From: an uncultured bacterium | Lineage (GTDB): Bacteria > Patescibacteriota > Saccharimonadia > Saccharimonadales > Saccharimonadaceae | Direction: 5' to 3' | Assembly (NCBI GenBank): GCA_938045655.1 | Contig: CALIMO010000041.1 | Coordinates: forward strand, 1-6,357 | DNA: 6,357 nt | In this document: positions 1 through 4,883 of the stretch, one piece after another | Position numbering within the stretch: position 1 is the stretch's first letter | How the letters are laid out: every line of letters starts with the position of its first letter | The notes under the pieces: model-generated | What the model saw: only the letters and a program-made list of their open reading frames with translations | What the model was told of the DNA's origin: nothing | Databases searched by the model: none | Translations under genes and position numbers: made by a program

Positions 1-767
1 AAAAAAATGAAATTAATATTGCGGAGCAAAAAACTACTACGCCAAGTCGGGCAGAGTTTTATGCTGGTGTATATCGGATTGGTGATGATAGCAATAAACT
101 TCGAGTTTTTCACGGTGAACATACGGTTGAAATTCCAGAGCGAAAAGTTTCTAGTTCAAATTTCGAAAATCTAAATCTCGAAAATGAGCCAGAAAAAGTT
201 ATGCCAGAAATTTCAAGCTTAAAAACTGGCAGCAATATGATTACTCTTGATAATTCTGAGAAAATTAAAAAAGAGATAGATAGTAAAGCTGAGACCGAAG
301 TTTCAAAGATTGAAGTAAAAACTGAGCTAAAAAATCAATCAGGGCAGATTAAAGAAGATAATAAAAGAATAGATATCTTCGAGGCTGATGAAAGAATTGA
401 AGAAAATTCAAAACAAAATGAAGTCTCGGAAAAGGTAATAATTCAGCCTGTTGATGAAATTGAAAAGCCAAAAACACCTTTCGTACAAAATCCGCAAATT
501 GAAAAAAGACCATTAGGTACAAATCAAAATCAGGCTAAAAGTTTCGAATTTAAAAAGCCGGTTTCTAGCTATGAGCAAAAATCCGCAACGATTACAAAGG
601 AGCTTCGGCGAGCAAAAATGTCGGCACCGATTCTTTCGAGTGATGAATATTCTGCACCTATTAAGCATAAAAAGAAATCTGGCTGGGGTGTTGTGCTGGC
701 TATAATTGCAATTCTAATGCTTGGTGCTGGTGCTGGATTGGTAGCATATCTGGTGGCGTTCCGATAG
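1..767 (+). CDS. C-terminal part of a tail-anchored, charged membrane protein of unknown function (5' end outside window)
   Basis: I do not recognise this family. The frame is open from codon 3-5 with no stop before the TAG at 765-767, so the Met codon at 201 is internal and the gene starts left of the window; 254 residues are visible. The first part (around bases 54-146) looks folded, with GVYRIGDDSNKLRVFHGEH and an EIPERK stretch. A long Glu/Lys/Asn-rich region follows, low in hydrophobics and probably disordered. A basic KHKKK patch then precedes one membrane segment (about bases 682-762, GWGVVLAIIAILML onwards), leaving only a few residues after it. This is the layout of a tail-anchored protein with its bulk in the cytoplasm by the positive-inside rule. 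A strong terminator lies 22 bases after the stop, so it ends its transcription unit. Frame and membrane segment are seen; topology is inferred. Confidence 0.85.
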   Translation, partial: KNEINIAEQKTTTPSRAEFYAGVYRIGDDSNKLRVFHGEHTVEIPERKVSSSNFENLNLENEPEKVMPEISSLKTGSNMITLDNSEKIKKEIDSKAETEVSKIEVKTELKNQSGQIKEDNKRIDIFEADERIEENSKQNEVSEKVIIQPVDEIEKPKTPFVQNPQIEKRPLGTNQNQAKSFEFKKPVSSYEQKSATITKELRRAKMSAPILSSDEYSAPIKHKKKSGWGVVLAIIAILMLGAGAGLVAYLVAFR

Positions 768-788
768 AATTTTGTAGTTAAGATATTG

Positions 789-826
789 AACCACTTTTCA
801 AAAATTGAAGAGTGGTTTTATTTATT
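789..826 (+). terminator. Rho-independent terminator of the upstream gene
   Basis: Bases 789-801 (AACCACTTTTCAA) pair with 805-817 (TTGAAGAGTGGTT) around an AAA loop, giving a 13-bp stem, followed by TTATTTATT. The only non-Watson-Crick pair is U-G when read as plus-strand RNA; on the other strand it would be an A-C mismatch. The hairpin is therefore best formed by transcripts of the gene ending at 767. Confidence 0.88.
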
Positions 827-858
827 ATAAAAAGGAAAAGCCAGTGTGTACTGACTTT
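827..858 (-). terminator. Rho-independent terminator of the minus-strand small gene
   Basis: Read on the minus strand, 858-850 (AAAGTCAGT) pairs with 845-837 (ACTGGCTTT) around an ACAC loop, followed by TCCTTTTTAT. The one imperfect pair is U-G in minus-strand RNA but C-A in plus-strand RNA, which fixes its direction. It lies about 30 bases after the stop at 889-891, the stop used once the frame of the small gene is restored, and this supports that longer frame. Confidence 0.75.
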
Positions 859-888
859 CGAAAATAATCAAGTGCAGATATGTAGTTG

Positions 889-1051
889 TTATTCCATTTT
901 TTCAATTCTTTGTTCATTTTTGGGGTTATTGGTCTGATTATTGTGAGACTCGTTATTCAAAATAGCGAATATAAGTACACCAAAATAAATCATTATAAAA
1001 ATTGAAAGTAAAAAAAACTATAAATGCGTGACCAGTTCTTATTCCATTCAT
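889..1051 (-). pseudogene. Small single-pass membrane protein gene with a one-base frameshift at a T8 run
   Basis: As written, the minus-strand ATG at 1051-1049 gives only 32 residues, ending at the TAA at 955-953. If the run of eight T (plus-strand A run 1010-1017) had seven, the frame would continue to the TAA at 891-889 and give 53 residues. That product has a short N-terminus MNGIRTGH, one strongly hydrophobic segment at residues 9-31 (…VFLLSIFIMIYFGVLIFAIL…), then an Asn/Gln-rich tail ending in IEKME. A strong promoter, a GGAGGT site six bases before the ATG, and a minus-strand terminator after the restored stop all bracket this unit, so it behaves like a real gene. Without the correction, the downstream frame has a TAG just before the T run and only an internal ATG at 993-991 (34 residues). 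The cause could be a sequencing error, a true mutation, or expression by slippage. I do not recognise the family. Confidence 0.68.
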
Positions 1052-1056
1052 AGCGT

Positions 1057-1063
1057 ACCTCCG
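1057..1063 (-). promoter_or_regulatory. Strong Shine-Dalgarno site for the small minus-strand gene
   Basis: The minus strand reads CGGAGGT, with six bases between GGAGG and the ATG at 1051. It is the best ribosome-binding site in the window, and it is the reason for choosing this start for a gene too short to be trusted on length alone. Confidence 0.75.
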
Positions 1064-1079
1064 ATAATAGAATACTTAA

Positions 1080-1108
1080 ATTATACAAAATATAATTTCA
1101 AAAATCAA
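1080..1108 (-). promoter_or_regulatory. Sigma-70-type promoter of the small minus-strand gene
   Basis: On the minus strand a -35 TTGATT (1108-1103) and a consensus -10 TATAAT (1085-1080) are separated by exactly 17 bases. The expected transcription start near 1073 leaves a leader of about 22 bases that holds the GGAGGT site. Confidence 0.65.
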
Positions 1109-1112
1109 CAAT

Positions 1113-1141
1113 TTGCTAAAAAGGCTAAAATTTGGTAAAAT
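1113..1141 (+). promoter_or_regulatory. Promoter of alaS, with probable leaderless start
   Basis: A -35 TTGCTA (1113-1118) and a -10 TAAAAT (1136-1141) are 17 bases apart. The -10 ends only eight bases before the alaS ATG at 1150, so the expected transcription start falls at or next to the start codon. The AAGGA at 1143-1147 sits too close to the ATG (2 bases) to act as a normal ribosome-binding site. Its -35 lies four bases from the -35 of the divergent promoter. Confidence 0.6.
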
Positions 1142-1149
1142 AAAGGAAT

Positions 1150-3033
1150 ATGAATGCACAAGAAATCCGAAAAGCTTATCTAGAATTTTGTCAAAAAAAT
1201 GGCCATGAAGTAATCGAACGCGCTTCTTTAATTTTAAAAGATGACCCAACAACTCTTTTCACTGGGAGTGGAATGCAGCCGCTCTTGCCATATCTTTTGG
1301 GCGAAAAACATCCAAAGGGTGTGCGATTAACAGATAGTCAGACCTGCTTGCGGGCGCAAGATATTGATGATGTTGGCGATAATCGCCACACGACATTTTT
1401 TGAAATGCTTGGAAATTGGTCTCTTGGTGATTATTTTAAAGAGCAACAAATTAGGCAATTTTTTGAATTCTTAATAGATGTAGTAGGTCTTGACCCTTCG
1501 AAAATATACGTTTCTTGTTTTATTGGTAACGAAAAATACAATATTCCACGTGATGACGAATCAGCAGAGATTTGGCGAAAGGTTTTTGCTGAAAAAGGTA
1601 TTGATGCGAAAATTATTGAGCTTGACACGGCTGAAAATGGTGATAAGCTCGGGCTTCAAGGCGGACGAATTTTCTTTTATAACGATAAAGAAAACTGGTG
1701 GAGTCGTGGTGGTGGTTTGGATTCAACGCCGATTGGCGATCCTTGTGGACCGGATTCAGAAGTTTTTTATGACTTTGGCGAAGAAAATCATGATGCTAGT
1801 TTTGGTGAGGCTCACCCAGCGAGTGATAGCGGTCGATTTATGGAAATTGGCAATCAAGTTTTTATGCAGTATCGGCGCCTGGAAGATGGTTCTTTTGAGC
1901 CGCTTGAAAAGAAAAATGTTGATTTTGGTGGCGGTCTGGAGCGAATTGCTGCGGCGAAAATTAATAATCCAGATGTGTTCCAAATTAGCTTAATGAAGCC
2001 AATTATCAAAAAGCTTGAAGAAATTAGTAATAAAAATTACGATGAAAACAAAATTTCAATGCGTGTTATTGCTGACCATTTGCGAAGTGCAACATTTTTG
2101 GCGGTTGATGGTTGTATCCCTTCTAATAAGGAACAAGGCTATGTGATGCGAAAATTTATCCGTCGCGCGATGGCGAAGGCTTTTGATTTGGGCGTAGAAG
2201 ATAATTTTGTTGAACAGATTGTGCCAGTAATTGTTGGTATCTATGCGCCAGATTATAAGGGGGTGGCTTCAAAATCTGATGAAATTATTGCAGTTATGGT
2301 GAAAGAAGAGAAAGCTTTCCGTCGAACGCTTCGAAAGGGTTTGCGAGAACTTGAAAAATTTTCTCAAGATGGTTTAACTGGCGCGGAACTATTCCAGCTT
2401 TATGATACTTTTGGTTTTCCGCTTGAGCTTTCAACGGAAGAAGCTATCCGACGTAAAATACCACTTTCGAAAAACTGGCGTGAGGAGTTCGATGCTAAAA
2501 TGAAAGAGCAACGTGAACGCTCACAGACGGCTTCAAAAGGTAAGTTTAAGGGTGGGCTTGAAGGACAAACACTTGAACATCGCAAACTTCATACCGCGAC
2601 ACATCTAATGAATGCAGCGCTTCATAATATGTTTGAGGGGCAAATTGCGCAAAAAGGTTCAAATATTAATGCCGAGAGACTCCGCTTTGACTTTACTTTT
2701 GATCGGAAATTAACTGATGAAGAAAAACAGCAGATTGAAGATATGGTTAATGATCAAATTTTGAAAGGACTGGAGGTTTCTTGGGCGGAATATCCAACAG
2801 ATTACGCCTTGGATAAGCTAAAGGCGATTGGTGTGTTTGGCGATAAATATGGCGAGACTGTTAAAGTTTATACGATGAAAGCTGAAGGTGAAACGCCATT
2901 TAGTGTTGAAATTTGTGGTGGGCCTCATGTTGATAATACGCGAGAGCTTGCTGAAGGCGGTAAAAAGTTTAAGATTGTGAAAGAACAATCTTCGAGTGCT
3001 GGCGTTCGGCGAATTAAGGCTATTTTGCGATGA
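1150..3033 (+). CDS. alaS: Alanine--tRNA ligase, short form lacking the beta-barrel and C-Ala domains
   Basis: This enzyme charges tRNA-Ala with alanine using ATP in the cytoplasm and hydrolyses mischarged Ser/Gly-tRNA-Ala. The class II catalytic domain covers about residues 1-270, with HTTFFEMLGNWSLGDYF (80-96), GDPCGPDSEVFYDFG (196-210) and motif 3 GGGLERI (260-266). The tRNA-recognition helices follow, with RVIADHLRSATF (305-316), GYVMRKFIRRA (330-340) and LYDTFGFPLEL (417-427). The editing domain begins at about 478 with the metal-binding HTATH (481-485) and continues to CGGPH (589-593), so all four zinc ligands are present. Only about 25 residues separate EQRERS from HTATH, where longer AlaRS carries a beta-barrel of over 100 residues. 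The protein ends at GVRRIKAILR, with no C-terminal C-Ala domain. At 627 residues it compares with about 870-880 in E. coli. The TGA overlaps the next ATG, which argues against truncation by error. Confidence 0.96.
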   Translation: MNAQEIRKAYLEFCQKNGHEVIERASLILKDDPTTLFTGSGMQPLLPYLLGEKHPKGVRLTDSQTCLRAQDIDDVGDNRHTTFFEMLGNWSLGDYFKEQQIRQFFEFLIDVVGLDPSKIYVSCFIGNEKYNIPRDDESAEIWRKVFAEKGIDAKIIELDTAENGDKLGLQGGRIFFYNDKENWWSRGGGLDSTPIGDPCGPDSEVFYDFGEENHDASFGEAHPASDSGRFMEIGNQVFMQYRRLEDGSFEPLEKKNVDFGGGLERIAAAKINNPDVFQISLMKPIIKKLEEISNKNYDENKISMRVIADHLRSATFLAVDGCIPSNKEQGYVMRKFIRRAMAKAFDLGVEDNFVEQIVPVIVGIYAPDYKGVASKSDEIIAVMVKEEKAFRRTLRKGLRELEKFSQDGLTGAELFQLYDTFGFPLELSTEEAIRRKIPLSKNWREEFDAKMKEQRERSQTASKGKFKGGLEGQTLEHRKLHTATHLMNAALHNMFEGQIAQKGSNINAERLRFDFTFDRKLTDEEKQQIEDMVNDQILKGLEVSWAEYPTDYALDKLKAIGVFGDKYGETVKVYTMKAEGETPFSVEICGGPHVDNTRELAEGGKKFKIVKEQSSSAGVRRIKAILR

Positions 3034-3569
3034 TTCAAAAAATTAAACGTGGAACTATTGTTGTTGGCTATCCCGGCGTTGGAAAAAGTTCAATAAAGCA
3101 TAAGGACTTTATAGATTTGGAAAGCTCTGATATTATTTATGTTGATAATTTGGCTTGGAAGTATGGCAAAGAAAACGCAAAAGGGCGATTTGATAGAGTT
3201 CGAAAAGATAATTTTCTTCATATTTATTGTAACGAAATTGTAAAAAATTATTCGCCAGATAAAATTATGGCGGTTTGGAACAATAAGAAAGTTATTGATT
3301 TTTTAGCTCAAGAAAAAATGCCATTTTGTGTGGTCGCTCCAATGAATAATCCTAAAAATATAAGTGAGTTTGTTAATCGATACAAAAAACGAGGTAATAA
3401 TGAATCTTGGATTTTTGGAGTTGACAGAAAAAGCGGCGTAAAGGGTTCTCTTGAGAGGTTTAATGCTGATGAATTTCGAAAAAAGTATGACTGCGAGGTT
3501 TTCGAACTGGATAACAAAACTTTTTTGAGCGATATTTTGGAATTAGAAGACATAGAAATAATCTTGTGA
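3030..3569 (+). CDS. P-loop nucleoside/nucleotide kinase-like protein, translationally coupled to alaS
   Basis: The precise function is not known. Residues 13-21 are GYPGVGKSS, a clean Walker A loop right after the first strand, as in small P-loop kinases. IDLESSD (28-34) sits where such kinases bind substrate. A hydrophobic strand segment (78-92) and FCVVAPMN (99-106) complete a Rossmann-like core, and NRYKKRGNN (116-124) could be the basic lid. The order (P-loop, DLESS, late RYxxRG) recalls small kinase-like proteins known from phages and Firmicutes; this is from memory. There is no signal peptide or membrane segment, so it is probably cytoplasmic. The start is the ATG of an ATGA overlap with the alaS stop, and only a weak AAGG lies upstream, so translation probably depends on ribosomes finishing alaS. 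A role next to tRNA charging is suggested only by position. It could also be an ATPase with no kinase activity. Confidence 0.88.
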   Translation: MIQKIKRGTIVVGYPGVGKSSIKHKDFIDLESSDIIYVDNLAWKYGKENAKGRFDRVRKDNFLHIYCNEIVKNYSPDKIMAVWNNKKVIDFLAQEKMPFCVVAPMNNPKNISEFVNRYKKRGNNESWIFGVDRKSGVKGSLERFNADEFRKKYDCEVFELDNKTFLSDILELEDIEIIL

Positions 3570-3573
3570 AAAT

Positions 3574-3602
3574 TTGCAAAAAAACCTTAAACGGTTTATA
3601 AT
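3574..3602 (+). promoter_or_regulatory. Promoter of the ftsA operon, with probable leaderless start
   Basis: TTGCAA (3574-3579) and a perfect TATAAT (3597-3602) are 17 bases apart. The -10 ends nine bases before the ATG at 3612, and no Shine-Dalgarno fits between them (ATAGTGTTGGT), so the mRNA is expected to start within a few bases of the start codon. The geometry matches the alaS promoter. Confidence 0.75.
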
Positions 3603-3611
3603 AGTGTTGGT

Positions 3612-4871
3612 ATGCTATTCAAGAATAAACAAAAAGAAGATTTAAGCGATAATCATATCGTTGCCCTTGATATTGGAACTGAATTCGTGAAGGCTCTTGT
3701 AGCTGAAATTGATGGTGATGAAATTCGTGTTATTGGTGTTGGGCGTGCACGGCAGAGTGTGGCGGATATGCATTCGGGTGCGATTGCTGATATTGCTAGC
3801 GTTGTTCAAAATTGTGAGAATGCTTTGATTGAGGCTGAAGACCAAGCGGAGATCCAAGCCAAAAAAGCCGTAATTGGAATTGCTGGTGAGTTGGTTAAAG
3901 GAGCTACAAATACAATTAAATATCGTCGTCCGCAGCCAAATCGCCCTCTTGATGAAGCTGAAATGGAATTTATTATTGATAAAATTCAAGAAAGAGCTCA
4001 GCTTAAAGCTCAAAGAGAGATTGCTCTTGAGACGGGAAATCAAGAAGCTGAAATCAAGCTTGTTAATTCAGCAATTGTTGGGATTCATATTGATGGCTAT
4101 AAGGTTTCGAATCCGATCGGTTTTCAGGGAAAAGATGTCTCAATTCAAATTTATACAGCTTTTGCGCCAACTGTTCATATTGGTGCTATTGAGCGTGTTG
4201 CAAATGAACTTGCGCTTGATTTAATTGCGGTGGCGGCTGAACCTTTTGCGGTTGCTAGAAGTGTTGTTGGTTCAGATTCTTCAAGCAATTTTACTGCAAT
4301 TTTAGCTGATGTTGGTGGTGGAACAACTGATATTGCTGTCGTGAATGATGGTGGTGTTGAAGGAACTAAAATGTTCGGAATTGGTGGTCGAAGTTTTACA
4401 AATCAAATTGCGAATGAACTCTCATTATCTTACAAAAACGCTGAAAAACTAAAGATGAACCTTTCGAATGATAAACTCAAGTCTACTATTGCAAAGCAGG
4501 CAATCGATGCAATTGATAATACTTTGGACGTTTGGATTTCTGGCGTTGAACTAGCTTTAAGCGATTTTGAAAATGTTGATTATTTGCCAAGTAAGATTTT
4601 ACTATGTGGTGGTGGCTCAAGCTTAGAATCTCTTGTTGAAAGATTGGAAAATGACGATTGGTGGCAAGAATTACCATTCAATAAAAAGCCTATAGTAAAG
4701 CATATTAAGCCTTCTGAAGTTTTGGGAGTTATTGACGAATCTGGAAAAATTAACGACCATACATTTATTACGGCAATGGGGCTTTTACGAGTCGGATATG
4801 ACACTTATAGTACTGATGAAAATGCTAGCGAGAGTTTTCGTGATAAACTAAACAGGATTTTACGAGCTTAA
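3612..4871 (+). CDS. ftsA: FtsA-family actin-like cell division ATPase
   Basis: FtsA is an actin-like protein that ties the FtsZ ring to the inner face of the membrane. The nucleotide-binding motifs are in order: phosphate-1 ALDIGTEFVKALVAE (18-32), phosphate-2 ADVGGGTTDIAVV (232-244), GIGGRSFTNQIANEL (256-270) with the following AEKLK (277-281), and adenosine motif LLCGGGSSLESL (330-341). Residues about 90-205 hold the FtsA-specific 1C (SHS2) region, including NPIGFQGKDVSIQIYTAF (167-184), with a charged, probably helical stretch at about 114-148 that is longer than I expect. After a short polar linker the protein ends in an amphipathic helix, SFRDKLNRILRA, with F409, L413, I416 and L417 on one face and basic residues on the other, like the FtsA membrane-targeting tail. 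PilM, the related type IV pilus protein, is the alternative; this tail and a non-PilN neighbour favour FtsA. Length (419) is normal. No ftsZ is visible. Confidence 0.87.
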   Translation: MLFKNKQKEDLSDNHIVALDIGTEFVKALVAEIDGDEIRVIGVGRARQSVADMHSGAIADIASVVQNCENALIEAEDQAEIQAKKAVIGIAGELVKGATNTIKYRRPQPNRPLDEAEMEFIIDKIQERAQLKAQREIALETGNQEAEIKLVNSAIVGIHIDGYKVSNPIGFQGKDVSIQIYTAFAPTVHIGAIERVANELALDLIAVAAEPFAVARSVVGSDSSSNFTAILADVGGGTTDIAVVNDGGVEGTKMFGIGGRSFTNQIANELSLSYKNAEKLKMNLSNDKLKSTIAKQAIDAIDNTLDVWISGVELALSDFENVDYLPSKILLCGGGSSLESLVERLENDDWWQELPFNKKPIVKHIKPSEVLGVIDESGKINDHTFITAMGLLRVGYDTYSTDENASESFRDKLNRILRA

Positions 4872-4872
4872 A

Positions 4873-4878
4873 AGAGGT
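4873..4878 (+). promoter_or_regulatory. Shine-Dalgarno site of the baseplate-J-like gene
   Basis: AGAGGT lies just after the ftsA stop, with six bases between GG and the ATG at 4884. It fixes the start of a gene that has no stop in the window, and it indicates co-transcription with ftsA. Confidence 0.7.
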
Positions 4879-4883
4879 AAGAT

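Noticed and set aside
7..174. 55-residue plus-strand frame MKLILRSKK… with a hydrophobic middle
   Set aside because: It lies in another frame wholly inside the continuing first gene and has no visible start signals, since the window edge is directly upstream. I treat it as a shadow.
201..767. Met codon at 201 as the start of the first gene
   Set aside because: The same frame is open back to the first bases with gene-like residues (PSRAEFYAGVYRIGDDS), and no ribosome-binding site or promoter precedes 201.
1091..1096. TATAAT on the plus strand upstream of alaS
   Set aside because: No reasonable -35 lies about 17 bases upstream. The pair at 1113/1136 fits far better, and this hexamer falls in the spacer of the divergent promoter.
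1143..1147. AAGGA as a Shine-Dalgarno for alaS
   Set aside because: Only two bases separate it from the ATG at 1150, too close for normal initiation, and a transcript starting at about 1148 would not contain it.
1490..1993. 167-residue plus-strand frame inside alaS
   Set aside because: It overlaps conserved AlaRS motifs in another frame and its residue make-up is that of an out-of-frame translation.
2500..3033. Short AlaRS as a frameshifted or truncated full-length gene
   Set aside because: No C-Ala-like sequence follows in any frame I read. The stop forms a clean ATGA overlap with the next gene, and the barrel is missing without any break in frame.
3582..3597. Inverted repeat AAACC-TTAAAC-GGTTT between the -35 and -10 of the ftsA promoter, as an operator or terminator
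   Set aside because: The stem is five AT-rich base pairs, there is no T tract, and it could arise by chance. Nothing else supports a regulator site.
3642..4043. 133-residue minus-strand frame inside ftsA
   Set aside because: It is antisense to a clearly conserved FtsA coding sequence, has no start signals, and its composition is that of a shadow frame.
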